A program made the position numbers and the translations under genes. The notes beneath the pieces are model-generated. The model made no database searches and was not told the origin of the DNA. It was given only the letters and a program-made list of their open reading frames with translations. Below are positions 1-9,271 of a stretch of 64,000 bases of DNA, piece after piece. The stretch lies in contig NZ_VFRQ01000006.1 in assembly GCF_006385705.1 (NCBI RefSeq), forward strand, positions 62,001-126,000, given 5' to 3'. Origin of the DNA: Pontibacter mangrovi. GTDB taxonomy: Bacteria; Bacteroidota; Bacteroidia; Cytophagales; Hymenobacteraceae. The stretch's first letter is position 1; the number at the start of each line of letters is the position of its first letter.

Positions 1-1
1 G

Positions 2-130
2 TCGCTTTTAGGCGAAGGTACCCTTACAGGCGCCCAGGTACTCTACAGCATCGGGTTTGCCGGGGTCGTATTGGTAGTTGCCATGCTGCTTTTCAACAAA
101 CAGGGCGACAAGCTCATAGATGTGGTGTAG
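2..130 (+). CDS. ABC-2 type polysaccharide export permease, C-terminal fragment
   Basis: Open reading frame entering from the left edge and stopping at 130. The last 42 residues form one hydrophobic segment (about GFAGVVLVVAMLLF) followed by a short polar tail ending IDVV. This is how the membrane subunits of Wzm/TagG-type polysaccharide or teichoic-acid exporters usually end. The matching ATPase begins 2 bases downstream, which supports the call and shows translational coupling. The rest of the gene lies outside the window, so the substrate cannot be inferred from this piece. Confidence 0.7.
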   Translation, partial: SLLGEGTLTGAQVLYSIGFAGVVLVVAMLLFNKQGDKLIDVV

Positions 131-132
131 CG

Positions 133-1419
133 ATGGCAGAAACAGTTGTACAAGTCGAAAACCTCTCCAAGCTCTACCGGCTGGGCACGATCGGCACCGG
201 CTCGTTCCGCCAGGACCTGCAGCGCCTGTGGAACCAGCACGTGCTCGGGAAAAAAGACCCCTTCTTCGTAGGGGCCGGCCAAAAGGACTTTAGTTCCGGC
301 CCCGGCCATATCTGGGCGCTGCAAGACATCAATTTTGAGGTAAAGCGCGGCGAGGCGATCGGCATTGTGGGCAGCAACGGCTCGGGCAAGTCAACGCTGC
401 TTAAAATTATCTCCAGGATCGTGCGCCCCACCACCGGCCGGGTGCGGGGCAAAGGCAAGGTAAGCAGCCTGCTGGAGGTGGGAACCGGCTTTAACCAGGA
501 ACTTTCGGGGCGCGAGAACATCTACATCAGCGGCTACCTGCTGGGCATGAGCAAAGCCGAGGTGGCCCGTAAGTTCGACGAGATCATAGCCTTTTCCGGT
601 ATCGAGCAGTTTATCGATACACCCGTGAAGCGCTACTCCTCGGGCATGTACGTGCGCCTGGCCTTTGCCGTGGCCGCGCACCTGGAGCCCGACATCCTGA
701 TTGTGGATGAGGTGCTGGCGGTTGGCGACGCAGACTTTCAGAAGAAGTGCCTGGGCAAGATGCACGAAGTGTCCCAGGCAGAGGCCCGGACCATCCTTTT
801 TGTAAGCCACAACATGCAGGCGGTCAACAACCTGTGCGACAAGGCCCTGTGGCTGGACAAAGGCGTGATGCGCGCTTTCGACGAGTCATCGGCGGTGGTG
901 AATAAGTATGTGGCCAGCCTGCAGAAGCACCGCCTCCGGCAAGTATGGGCCAGCCCAGCAGAGGCGCCTGGCAATGAGTGGGTCCGGTTTAAGTGTGTGG
1001 AACTGATCCCGCACCTCGACGAAACGAGTGATATCATCGATATCCGGACGCCGCTCACCATCAGGTTCCGGTTCTGGAACCTGCGCCAGGACGTGAGCCT
1101 GAACCTGGGGGTGGTGCTTTACTCCTACAGCGGCGACTGCATCTTCGATCTGCTCTCCCCGGCCCTGCAGTGCCAGCAGGGCTTGGTAGAAGGTGAATGC
1201 ACCATACCCGGCAACTTTCTTAACGATGGCTCCTACTACATCATGCTGACCGTGGCCAAGGACTCGTCTATCCCTATTTATAAGTTTGATGAGTGCCTGG
1301 CCTTTGAGGTGGAGGATTACCGTGGCGATATCTCTTACTATGGCAAGTGGTGCGGCGCCGTGCGCCCCAAGTTCCCGTTTCGCCTGGAGCAGAAAGAGCA
1401 CGCCCTCCTTCCGGGGTAG
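133..1419 (+). CDS. Polysaccharide ABC transporter ATP-binding protein (Wzt/TagH-like)
   Basis: A 428-residue ATPase that would energise export of a lipid-linked polysaccharide (O-antigen or similar) across the inner membrane. Walker A is GSNGSGKST at about residues 80-88, the signature is SSGM at about 169-172, Walker B is ILIVDE at about 188-193, and the switch histidine lies in SHN near 225. After residue 260 there is an extra domain of about 160 residues, in the position of the Wzt C-terminal carbohydrate-binding domain that in known systems selects the modified glycan end. The ATG lies 2 bases after the permease stop. Two glycosyltransferases follow on the same strand. The glycan itself cannot be deduced. 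Confidence 0.9.
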   Translation: MAETVVQVENLSKLYRLGTIGTGSFRQDLQRLWNQHVLGKKDPFFVGAGQKDFSSGPGHIWALQDINFEVKRGEAIGIVGSNGSGKSTLLKIISRIVRPTTGRVRGKGKVSSLLEVGTGFNQELSGRENIYISGYLLGMSKAEVARKFDEIIAFSGIEQFIDTPVKRYSSGMYVRLAFAVAAHLEPDILIVDEVLAVGDADFQKKCLGKMHEVSQAEARTILFVSHNMQAVNNLCDKALWLDKGVMRAFDESSAVVNKYVASLQKHRLRQVWASPAEAPGNEWVRFKCVELIPHLDETSDIIDIRTPLTIRFRFWNLRQDVSLNLGVVLYSYSGDCIFDLLSPALQCQQGLVEGECTIPGNFLNDGSYYIMLTVAKDSSIPIYKFDECLAFEVEDYRGDISYYGKWCGAVRPKFPFRLEQKEHALLPG

Positions 1420-1583
1420 CGACAACAGGTTTGAGTATAAGAAGAAGTATGAAAGCACCTCTGCCCTACTACATCCCGCAGCCCCAAACGGGCAACTGCC
1501 TTGTTTACGGGTGGCAGCAAACAAGGCTGCTGTTCTGTGACCCTGCCTCTTCACTTCTCACCAAATCCCTCGCCCACTAAGCC

Positions 1584-2534
1584 ATGCCGATGCACACTCC
1601 TTCTCCCTTGGTCTCTGTCATCATCCCGTGCTATAACCACGGCCGCTACCTGCAGGAAGCGATTGACAGCGTGCTGCGGCAGGCATACCCTGCCAAGGAG
1701 CTTATCGTGGTGGATGACGGCTCCACCGACAGCACCCGCCAGGTGGCCCGTCAAAACAAGGAGGTAAGGTATGTTTTTCAACGCAACAAAGGCTTGTCAG
1801 CGGCCCGCAACACCGGCATCCGGCACAGCGCCGGTCAGTTTCTTGTTTTCCTGGATGCCGATGATTACCTGTATGAGAACGCCCTGCAGGTAAACGTAGA
1901 CCAACTGCTGCAAAACGAAGCGGTGGCTTTCTCGTCGGGTGCCCATCACATCCTTTACACCGATACCCAGCTCGTGAAACCTGTTGTTAAAGATGTGACA
2001 GGAGATTACTACACGCACCTGCTGCGGGGGAATTTTATTGGCATGCACGCCGCCGTTATGTTCCGACGGTGGGTCTTTGACCGCTACCGCTACGATACCT
2101 CCCTGAAAGCCTGTGAAGACTACGACCTCTACCTGAAAGTAACGCGCCACCACCCCATGGTCTACCACCCGCAGGTGCTGGCGGCTTACCGGCAGCACGG
2201 GGCCAACATGTCCGGCAACCCCCACCTGATGCTCTCAACGGCCTTGCGCGCGCTAAAGCGCCAGAAAAGGCACCTCCGAACAGCGGCTGAGCACAGCGCC
2301 TATGCCCAGGGACAGGCCTTCTGGAAAGAATACTACTTAACCATTTTCTACGACCGCTTTTCAGTGGAGCCGACATTAGCTCCCGGTGACTTTAAGATGC
2401 TCCTAACCTATGACCGCCCTTTGCTATATGAATACCTGGCAAACAAATACAGGGAGAAAGTTCGCCGTTGGGGCAGGAAAAGGATTCCTGCGGGCATCAG
2501 ATCGGCTTTTAAACTGTATTGGCAAAAGAAGTAA
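1584..2534 (+). CDS. Glycosyltransferase family 2
   Basis: A 316-residue GT-A fold transferase that probably adds a sugar to the polysaccharide handled by the upstream exporter. The nucleotide-sugar site shows VVDDGSTD at about 42-49 and a metal-binding LDADD at about 90-94. An acidic CEDYDLYLK segment near 170 is in the position of the catalytic base. There are no membrane segments, so it should be cytoplasmic and peripheral. It is separated from the ATPase gene by 164 bases in which I see no other gene. The donor and acceptor are unknown. Confidence 0.88.
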   Translation: MPMHTPSPLVSVIIPCYNHGRYLQEAIDSVLRQAYPAKELIVVDDGSTDSTRQVARQNKEVRYVFQRNKGLSAARNTGIRHSAGQFLVFLDADDYLYENALQVNVDQLLQNEAVAFSSGAHHILYTDTQLVKPVVKDVTGDYYTHLLRGNFIGMHAAVMFRRWVFDRYRYDTSLKACEDYDLYLKVTRHHPMVYHPQVLAAYRQHGANMSGNPHLMLSTALRALKRQKRHLRTAAEHSAYAQGQAFWKEYYLTIFYDRFSVEPTLAPGDFKMLLTYDRPLLYEYLANKYREKVRRWGRKRIPAGIRSAFKLYWQKK

Positions 2535-2555
2535 CCCCCCCACACTGTATGAACG

Positions 2556-3539
2556 ATGGAACGGATACCAAGCTCACCACCCCCCATTAAGCCGCTGGCA
2601 GACTCGCCTGACCGGCCTACCTGGTCTGTCATGATCCCGGTGTATAACTGCGCCTGCTTTCTGGCCGAGACCCTGGAAAGCGTGCTGGCCCAGCACATCC
2701 CGGCCCGGCACATGCAAATTGAGGTGGTGGACGATGCCAGCACCGACGCCGACGTGGAACGCATCGTCCGGGAAGTGGGCAAAGGCCGAATCCAATATTA
2801 CAGGCAGCCGCAGAACGTGGGCAGCCTCCGCAATTTTGAAACCTGCATCAACCGCGCCCAAGGCCGCCTCCTGCACATCCTGCATGGCGACGACCGCGTT
2901 ATAAAAGGGTATTACAGGGCCATAGAAGCCCTTTTTGAGCAATATCCCGAAGCAGGGGCAGCCTTCTGCCGCTACAGGTACATAAACGAGGCAGGCAAGG
3001 TGATGGCCGGCATGTCCGCTCTGGAAATGCCCCACAGCGGCCTGCTAAGCAACTGGCTGCTGCGCATCGCCTCCGGCCAGCGCCTGCAATACGTTACCAT
3101 GACCGTTAAGCGGGAAGTATACGAGAAGCTCGGCTCTTTTTATGGCAAGACCTACGGCGAGGACTGGGAGATGTGGGTGCGCATCGCCAAGCATTATCCC
3201 GTGGCCTATACGCCGGAGTTGTTGGCCGAGTACCGTAAGCACGATGACTCTATCTCTGCTGCCAAGATACTCACCGGGGAGTACCTGCAGGACGTGGCCT
3301 TCCTCATAGACCTTATCCAGCACCATGTGCCGCCGCAGCACCGCAAAAAGACACGCCGGTTGGCCCGCCAGTTCTTTGCCCGCTACGGCGTCAGCGTAGC
3401 GGCCAAAGTATGGCAGACAACGCAAAACAGAAAATATGTTTTCGTAAACCTGGTCAACGTGTTTCGGCTGCATGTAAGCCCCGGGATCTGCTACGGCGCC
3501 TCAAAGGTGCTGGCCAAGATGGTGATCAACTATAGATAA
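2556..3539 (+). CDS. Glycosyltransferase family 2
   Basis: A 327-residue GT2 enzyme. The donor-binding VVDDAST lies at about 57-63 and the HGDD metal site at about 110-113. A GEDWEMWVR acidic motif near 207 matches the base region of the preceding GT2. The ATG is 21 bases after the previous stop, so the two genes are likely co-transcribed and may act in successive steps on the same glycan. The 3' end is only 13 bases from the end of a gene on the opposite strand, with no obvious terminator between them. Sugar specificity is not readable. Confidence 0.87.
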   Translation: MERIPSSPPPIKPLADSPDRPTWSVMIPVYNCACFLAETLESVLAQHIPARHMQIEVVDDASTDADVERIVREVGKGRIQYYRQPQNVGSLRNFETCINRAQGRLLHILHGDDRVIKGYYRAIEALFEQYPEAGAAFCRYRYINEAGKVMAGMSALEMPHSGLLSNWLLRIASGQRLQYVTMTVKREVYEKLGSFYGKTYGEDWEMWVRIAKHYPVAYTPELLAEYRKHDDSISAAKILTGEYLQDVAFLIDLIQHHVPPQHRKKTRRLARQFFARYGVSVAAKVWQTTQNRKYVFVNLVNVFRLHVSPGICYGASKVLAKMVINYR

Positions 3540-3552
3540 AGGAAACACTCGA

Positions 3553-4557
3553 CTAAAATTGGCTATCCAGGAAAGTCAGCACCTGGGCTTCATTTTTGGC
3601 ATGGAAGATCTCAGCGCCGGACAGGGCAGGAAAAATGTGTTTAAACTCTTTGAGCCTGTGCTCATGGCCCCGCCTGGACAGGATGATGTTTTTACCGCCA
3701 AAGTAGCTGGCCAGGGCAGCCGTGCCGCCATGTACCGATAAAAAGCGCCCGCAGTTGGCATACAGCATCAGCTGGAAGTGGTTATAGTTGTTGACCGCTG
3801 CACGGTTTGCCTGGTAGAGGTCCTCGGCCATAAGCACATCCGGATAATACTTCCGCAGGAATGCCTCCTCTTTCAGTTCCAGGATGGCGCTGTTGTCCAT
3901 GACAATGTAGTTAGGGCCAGGCCGGTTATAAACGATCTGGTACTTGTGGCGGAACTTGTGAATGATCTGCTCCAGCATGGCTACACTGAAGAAATTAACC
4001 GGCCCGTTTCCCCATTCCGTGTTATACTTGTTGGCAATGATCAGCAGCGGCTTTTCAAAGACAAACAGGTCATTTTGATAATGCGCCTTTAACGGCACCC
4101 TGGCCCACTTGTCAAACGACATGGTGAGGCAATGAAACATATTGGGGATTTCATAGCTGTCCTCGGGCAGCCTGTCGAGCCGCGTCTCGTACTTTTCCTC
4201 GTGGTTATCGCTAAAAAAATACAGCTCTTTGGTATACCTGGAGGAGATAGTTTTTTGCAAAGTGCCGTTTACGTGGTGCCAATAGGCAAAGGGCAGCACA
4301 AAGGTCAGCTCCTGCTGAAACTCCAGCCGATAATCGATCTCTTTATACGGTTTCCGGAGCACGTAGTCCTTCAGGCAGTACTTTAACTGCTTTAGACGCG
4401 CATAGCTGTTCTCTCGGATAAAAAATTCGGGGGTGCCATAACTAAAGGAACCTGCTAAGCGCCTTTTCAGCCTTTTCAGGAAAGGCCGTTTGTGTGGCTT
4501 GTATAACAGGGGATAGGCAGGCTTTGTATAATTGCTGATGCTGTTTACGACATCCAT
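3553..4557 (-). CDS. Unrecognised protein of the polysaccharide cluster, possible glycosyltransferase
   Basis: A 334-residue soluble protein I cannot place firmly. It has a basic N-terminal region (KRPFLKRLKRRL) and no signal peptide or transmembrane segment. The C-terminal third has a glycine-rich stretch near residues 273-293 (FLSVHGGTAALASYFGG). That stretch resembles the donor-binding end of GT-B-type or GT61/fucosyltransferase-like enzymes, where a 'wrong place, empty shelf' HGG loop contacts the nucleotide. Its position beside two GT2 genes and an exporter supports a role in glycan synthesis. It is transcribed towards them. The product name is inference only. Confidence 0.5.
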   Translation of the reverse strand: MDVVNSISNYTKPAYPLLYKPHKRPFLKRLKRRLAGSFSYGTPEFFIRENSYARLKQLKYCLKDYVLRKPYKEIDYRLEFQQELTFVLPFAYWHHVNGTLQKTISSRYTKELYFFSDNHEEKYETRLDRLPEDSYEIPNMFHCLTMSFDKWARVPLKAHYQNDLFVFEKPLLIIANKYNTEWGNGPVNFFSVAMLEQIIHKFRHKYQIVYNRPGPNYIVMDNSAILELKEEAFLRKYYPDVLMAEDLYQANRAAVNNYNHFQLMLYANCGRFLSVHGGTAALASYFGGKNIILSRRGHEHRLKEFKHIFPALSGAEIFHAKNEAQVLTFLDSQF

Positions 4558-4774
4558 ATACCTTCAGCTAAAGTGGATAAAGGGTACCCCCCTTAAACGC
4601 ATCTCATCCCTGAAAGTTAAAATATTTACAATATTATAGCATTATAATTCAATAACAATAATCTTGCCTCTCCACCAAACGTCCTGTGTTATTTGCGTCA
4701 TATGCCGGAAGTACTTCGCTAACGTATCCTTTTTAAGGACAGCGAAACGCCTGGTTTAGGATAGGTTTATCACT

Positions 4775-4811
4775 AAAAAAGGAGCAGCCCACTTGAGCTG
4801 CTCCTTTTTTC
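4775..4811. terminator. Bidirectional intrinsic terminator
   Basis: The stem GGAGCAGC/GCTGCTCC (4781-4788 with 4797-4804) has A-runs on the left and T-runs on the right, so it can work in both directions. It sits 20 bases beyond the purE stop and would mainly end the purKE transcript. The 217 bases between it and the start of the unrecognised gene at 4557 are AT-rich and hold no gene I can see. They probably include that gene's promoter. Confidence 0.8.
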
Positions 4812-4831
4812 ACTGCCTTTACTGCTAGAAG

Positions 4832-5359
4832 TTAATCCAAATCACGGTCTCCGCGCTTGAGCTCTTCTACCGAACGCATTACCTTGTCTTTCAGGCTGTT
4901 CTTATACTTCTCCAGCTTATCGGCCACGGCAGGATTGCTGGTACCGATGATCTCGGCAGCCAGGATACCGGCGTTCAAAGCCCCGTCCAGGGCCACTGTG
5001 GCCACGGGTATGCCACCCGGCATTTGAAGTATGGACAGTACGGAGTCCCAGCCATCGATGGAGTTGGAGGACTTTACCGGCACACCGATCACCGGCAGCG
5101 TAGTAATAGAGGCCACCATACCCGGCAAATGGGCTGCGCCGCCAGCGCCGGCGATGATCACCTTCAGGCCACGCTTGCGGGCATTCTCGGCATACTCGAA
5201 CATGCGGTGCGGCGTGCGGTGTGCGGATACGATGGTCAGCTCGAACGGCACGCCCAGTGTTTCCAGTATCTCGGCGGCGGCGTCCATCACCTTCAGGTCA
5301 GATTGGCTACCCATGATGATGCCTACCAGCGGTTGTGTACTTCTAGTTTCTTCAGCCAT
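4832..5359 (-). CDS. purE: N5-carboxyaminoimidazole ribonucleotide mutase PurE
   Basis: A 175-residue class I PurE that moves the carboxylate of N5-CAIR to carbon 4 of the imidazole ring in de novo purine synthesis. The substrate-binding GSQSDLKVM lies near residues 17-25 and SAHRTP near 45-50. The [11 protein letters not shown] loop follows near 72. The length is normal for the family. It begins 2 bases after the purK stop, so the two enzymes, which act in sequence, are made from one transcript. The bidirectional terminator just downstream closes the operon. Confidence 0.97.
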   Translation of the reverse strand: MAEETRSTQPLVGIIMGSQSDLKVMDAAAEILETLGVPFELTIVSAHRTPHRMFEYAENARKRGLKVIIAGAGGAAHLPGMVASITTLPVIGVPVKSSNSIDGWDSVLSILQMPGGIPVATVALDGALNAGILAAEIIGTSNPAVADKLEKYKNSLKDKVMRSVEELKRGDRDLD

Positions 5360-5361
5360 AC

Positions 5362-6492
5362 TTATGCTTTAACTTTGATAACGTTCTTAACGGATTCGGC
5401 ACGCTGCTGCGCCTCCTCTATGTCTTTACCCAGCACCGTGATGTGCCCCATCTTGCGGGCAGGGCGGGTATACTTTTTACCATACAGGTGGATGTACACC
5501 CCTGGCACGGCCAGCGCCTCCTGCAGTCCTTCATACTTTGCCTCGCCGTCGTAGCCCGGCTCACCCAGCAGGTTCAGCATCACGGCGGCGCTCTGGATCT
5601 CGGTGGAGCCCAATGGTAAATTAAGGATAGCGCGCAGGTGCTGCTCGTACTGCGAAGTATAGTTGGCCTTGATGGTATGGTGCCCGGAGTTATGCGGACG
5701 CGGCGCCACCTCGTTTACCAGGATCTGCCCGTCCTTGGTCAAAAACATCTCCACGGCAAGTATACCGACCATGCCAAAAGCCTCAATCACACGCGTGGCG
5801 ATCTCGATAGCGTGGCGCTGCAGCTTGTACGGCACGTTGGCCGGCGCGAAAAGCGAATCCACCAGGTTGTGCTCCGGGTGGAAGCTCAGCTCCACCACCG
5901 GGAAAGCCGTCACCTCACCGCTTTCGTTGCGGGCCACGATCACGGAAATTTCCTTCTCAAAATCCACCAGCTTCTCCAGCACCGACGGCTCCTCGAAGGC
6001 TTTCCCGAAATCGGCCTCGTCCGTCAGGCGGGTCACGCCGCGGCCATCGTAGCCCTCGCGGCGCAGCTTCTGGAAGGCCGGCAGGAAGTTTATACTTTGC
6101 TGCAGCTCTCCTTTATCTTTTAAAAGTATGAAATCAGAAGTCGGAATGCTGTGCTTCTGGTAGAACTCCTTCTGCAAGCCCTTGTCCTGAATGGTGCGCA
6201 CGGTTTTGGCATCCGGGTATACCTTCACCCCCTCCTGCTCCAGCTTTTCCAGCGCATCGGCGTTTACGTGCTCGATCTCAATAGTGAGGATATCGCAGTT
6301 CTTGCCGAACTCATACACAGTATCAAAATCGCGGAAGCTGCCCACGTAGAACTCGTTGCAGATATCTTTGCAAGGCGCGTTCTCGTCGGGGTCCAGCACC
6401 AGGGTATAGAGGTTAAAATCGAGCCCGGCCTGCATCAGCATGCGGCCCAGCTGCCCGCCGCCAAGTATACCCAGCTTTACTTCTCCTTTCAT
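5362..6492 (-). CDS. purK: N5-carboxyaminoimidazole ribonucleotide synthase PurK
   Basis: An ATP-grasp enzyme that carboxylates aminoimidazole ribonucleotide with bicarbonate and ATP, producing the substrate of PurE. I place the start at 6492, giving 376 residues beginning [19 protein letters not shown]. The nucleotide-binding glycine motif then sits at the very N-terminus, as in the family. The frame stays open 32 codons upstream to 6588, but that extension shows no family similarity. The ATP-grasp core includes YDGRGV near 150 and [12 protein letters not shown] near 260. It is the first gene of purKE. The upstream 241 bases separate it from a divergent gene and should hold both promoters. 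Confidence 0.96.
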   Translation of the reverse strand: MKGEVKLGILGGGQLGRMLMQAGLDFNLYTLVLDPDENAPCKDICNEFYVGSFRDFDTVYEFGKNCDILTIEIEHVNADALEKLEQEGVKVYPDAKTVRTIQDKGLQKEFYQKHSIPTSDFILLKDKGELQQSINFLPAFQKLRREGYDGRGVTRLTDEADFGKAFEEPSVLEKLVDFEKEISVIVARNESGEVTAFPVVELSFHPEHNLVDSLFAPANVPYKLQRHAIEIATRVIEAFGMVGILAVEMFLTKDGQILVNEVAPRPHNSGHHTIKANYTSQYEQHLRAILNLPLGSTEIQSAAVMLNLLGEPGYDGEAKYEGLQEALAVPGVYIHLYGKKYTRPARKMGHITVLGKDIEEAQQRAESVKNVIKVKA

Positions 6493-6733
6493 GTCGTGTA
6501 ACGGTTTAATTGATCTATCCTCAAAAATAAGGATTCTGTACGGACCCCAAAGACAAAAGGCGTAAGTTCTGTGTGTTTTATGGTGCAATTTTCCGGTGGC
6601 GGCTCCAGCGCCATACCTATCTGGAAAAATATCTTCCTGTATTTGCCACCCGCAGCCGTGGTTTTTCGTTGCAGATGCATTACGAATCTACTATATTTAA
6701 CCTTACACCTTACCCTGAGCCCATACTTTATAC

Positions 6734-7360
6734 ATGGAAATCATACTTGCCACCTTTTCTGCCTTATTTTCTGTCGTAAACCCCTTCGGGGCGATGCCTG
6801 TGTTCCTGACCCTGACACAGGACGACACCCCCGCCTACCGCAACCAGCAGGCCCTGAAGGCTTGCCTGTACATGGTGGGCATCCTGGCCGTGTTTTTCCT
6901 GGCCGGGCAGTACGTGCTAAACTTCTTCGGTATCCGCATCCACGACCTGCGCATTGCCGGCGGACTGATGATTATGCGCGCAGGCTTCGATTTGCTGGCT
7001 CCGGGCGCCAATAAAAAGAAAATCTCCCCGGATGTGGTGGAGGAAGGACAGCTCAAGGAAGACATCTCGTTTACGCCGCTGGCCATGCCCATGCTTTCCG
7101 GCCCCGGTGCCATTGCCGTGAGCATCGGCCTGTTCACCACTTCGCTTTCTTACCTGGACATGGTCATGATCCTGATCGGCATTATCCTGCTGGCGGCGGT
7201 TTCCTACATCATCCTGCGCTTCTCGCATCAGCTCACGCGCTACATGGGCAAGGCCGGTCTGGCGGCGCTCTCGCGCATCATGGGCTTTATCGTGCTTTCG
7301 ATTGGGGTAAATTTTATCGTGTCGGCGCTCATCGCGCTGTTCTTTACCGAAAGGCCCTAA
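6734..7360 (+). CDS. MarC/NAAT family integral membrane protein
   Basis: A 208-residue inner-membrane protein with about six hydrophobic segments. The N-terminus has the family hallmark SVVNPFGAMPVFL at about residues 13-25, and a second half-motif, TPLAMPMLSGPGAI, lies near 113-126, consistent with two inverted repeats. MarC proteins are annotated as possible small-molecule transporters. Despite the name, the family is not reliably linked to multiple antibiotic resistance. The gene stands alone, divergent from purKE, and is closed by a terminator. Confidence 0.92.
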   Translation: MEIILATFSALFSVVNPFGAMPVFLTLTQDDTPAYRNQQALKACLYMVGILAVFFLAGQYVLNFFGIRIHDLRIAGGLMIMRAGFDLLAPGANKKKISPDVVEEGQLKEDISFTPLAMPMLSGPGAIAVSIGLFTTSLSYLDMVMILIGIILLAAVSYIILRFSHQLTRYMGKAGLAALSRIMGFIVLSIGVNFIVSALIALFFTERP

Positions 7361-7385
7361 GCCATACTTTTGTAAAAACAAGGTA

Positions 7386-7414
7386 GCCGCAAGCGTTTGT
7401 TTGCGGCTTTTTTG
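7386..7414 (+). terminator. Intrinsic terminator after the MarC gene
   Basis: A 7-bp stem GCCGCAA/TTGCGGC (7386-7392 with 7401-7407) is followed by seven T residues. It lies 26 bases past the MarC stop. Confidence 0.8.
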
Positions 7415-7554
7415 TTGATGTTGGCCTAACCTTCTGATGCTTAGACTAAAAAAAATACGCTCACGGTACAGTAGCTATTGACAATGCCGATAATATTTTG
7501 AAATATTATACTTCATAACTGTACTATTTTGCGCCAATTACCTAAACACGAAAC

Positions 7555-8556
7555 ATGAGAAAAGTATTGAAAGTAGCCGGCTACGTGGTCGTATTCGTCC
7601 TGGTGGCCATTGCAGCGGGCATTATATACCTGCAGTACGCCTTCCCTAACGTTGATGCCGCCCCTACCATCACCGTGGATAAAAGCGCCGCCCAGGTGGA
7701 ACGGGGCCGCTATCTGGCTAACCACGTCACCGTCTGCATCGACTGCCACTCCACCCGCGACTTTTCGCGCCTCTCGGGGCCGCCCCTAGCGGGCACGCTG
7801 GGCAAGGGAGGCGATGTGTTCGACCATAACTTTGGCTTTCCGGGCACGTTCTACGCCAAAAACATCACGTCCGACAAAGAAACCGGCATCGGCACCTGGA
7901 CGGACGGCGAGATTTACCGGGCCTTTACCCGGGGCGTGAGCCGCGACGGGGAGCCGCTCTTCCCGGTGATGCCCTACAAATCCTACAGCCAACTGACCAA
8001 CGAGGATGCCCACGCCATTGTCGCCTATATCCGGACGCTGCAGCCCATCAAAAACAAAGTGCCGAAATCAGACCCTGACTTCCCGATGAACCTGATGCTG
8101 CGCACAATGCCCACAAACGCTGCCGCCCCGGCCACCGATAAAGCCCTGCTGGACGATGAGCTCTCCAGGGGGAAATATTTAGTGACCGTCGCTGCCTGCG
8201 GCGATTGCCATACCCCGCAGGAAAAAGGCGCCCCCATCGCTGGAAAAGAGTTTGCCGGCGGCCTGGAGTTCCGGTTCCCGGATGGCGGTATTCTGCGCTC
8301 TGCCAACATCACCCCCGACAGGGAAACAGGCATAGGCAAATGGACGGAAGAGGCTTTTGTGAAGCGCTTTAAAATGTATGAGGACCCGGCCCTGACCGAG
8401 CAGCCGCTACAGCCGGGCCAGCTGCAGACGCTGATGCCCTGGAAAATGTACTCGGGCATGAAAGAAGAGGACCTGCGGGCCATCTACAAGTACCTGATGA
8501 GCCAGCAGCCCCGCCAAAACAAGATGGAGCGCTTTACGCCTCCTGCCAAATCCTGA
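7555..8556 (+). CDS. Diheme c-type cytochrome, membrane-anchored
   Basis: A 333-residue exported cytochrome with an uncleaved-looking N-terminal membrane segment at about residues 8-27. It has two heme-attachment sites: CIDCH near residue 61 and CGDCH near 219. Each begins a cytochrome c domain of about 130 residues with repeated NITSDKETGIG/NITPDRETGIG segments, so the protein arose by internal duplication. It resembles the cytochrome subunits of periplasmic alcohol or aldehyde dehydrogenases, but no dehydrogenase gene is adjacent. It probably passes electrons in the periplasm to the respiratory chain. It is monocistronic, with an AT-rich 140-base leader and a terminator after it. Confidence 0.9.
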   Translation: MRKVLKVAGYVVVFVLVAIAAGIIYLQYAFPNVDAAPTITVDKSAAQVERGRYLANHVTVCIDCHSTRDFSRLSGPPLAGTLGKGGDVFDHNFGFPGTFYAKNITSDKETGIGTWTDGEIYRAFTRGVSRDGEPLFPVMPYKSYSQLTNEDAHAIVAYIRTLQPIKNKVPKSDPDFPMNLMLRTMPTNAAAPATDKALLDDELSRGKYLVTVAACGDCHTPQEKGAPIAGKEFAGGLEFRFPDGGILRSANITPDRETGIGKWTEEAFVKRFKMYEDPALTEQPLQPGQLQTLMPWKMYSGMKEEDLRAIYKYLMSQQPRQNKMERFTPPAKS

Positions 8557-8581
8557 TCGCCTCGCAGAAAGCATACTTCAA

Positions 8582-8613
8582 AGGCCGCCCATGCTGATAG
8601 GCGGCCTTTTTTA
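8582..8613 (+). terminator. Intrinsic terminator after the cytochrome gene
   Basis: The stem AGGCCGCC/GGCGGCCT (8582-8589 with about 8600-8607) is followed by a T-run. It lies 25 bases past the stop codon. Confidence 0.82.
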
Positions 8614-8663
8614 TTGCAGGTGTGCCCAGGATGTTGTATCATCGCTGCCAACATACATGATAC

Positions 8664-9137
8664 ATGCAATTTTACCTTAGCGAAGAAGACCGTAGCCCTG
8701 TCGTCGTGGAATATGCCAGTTTCTGGAAGCGCCTGGCTGCTTTTTTTCTGGATACCCTCCTCATCTCCCTCTTCATCAGCATCTTTGTGCTGCCGCTCGT
8801 GGGCATCCGGCAGGTACCCGAAATCACCGACCTGGAAGGGCGAATGAAGTTGCAGGGCATCGTGTTCCTGGTGGCCTGGCTATACTTTGCCAGCTTCGAG
8901 AGCTCTGCCCGGCAGGCAACCTGGGGAAAACAGGTCTTCGGCATTTTTGTGACCGATACCCAGGGGCACCGCCTATCCTTTGCCCGCGCCTCAGGCCGCT
9001 ATCTGGGCAAGATCCTGTCTAACCTCACGCTTTTGATCGGCTACCTGATGGCCGCCTTTACCGAGCGCCGCCAGGCCCTGCACGACAAAGTGGCTGGCAC
9101 GCTCGTGCTGCAGCACCCCGGCAAGCCCGCTTCCTGA
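8664..9137 (+). CDS. RDD family membrane protein
   Basis: A 157-residue protein with the RDD layout. There is a first membrane helix following FWKRLAAFFLDTLL (about 20-45), a second around 68-88, and a GKQVFGIFVTDTQGHRLSF segment near 102-120. It ends with an HDKVAGTLVL motif. RDD proteins are small inner-membrane proteins; some members have been proposed to act in ion or sodium transport, which cannot be judged here. A second RDD gene follows 134 bases downstream on the same strand, so this is a tandem pair. Confidence 0.9.
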   Translation: MQFYLSEEDRSPVVVEYASFWKRLAAFFLDTLLISLFISIFVLPLVGIRQVPEITDLEGRMKLQGIVFLVAWLYFASFESSARQATWGKQVFGIFVTDTQGHRLSFARASGRYLGKILSNLTLLIGYLMAAFTERRQALHDKVAGTLVLQHPGKPAS

Positions 9138-9271
9138 TCAGCGCGTAGCACATCAAAAACAGGGAGGGATTTTGAGGCCGCAGACGCATGAAAGCCTCCT
9201 TTTGACAGCCAATCTGCAACCCGACGCCTGCAGGCAAGTATAAAAAAAGGTGACCCCTACCTGATACCCTT

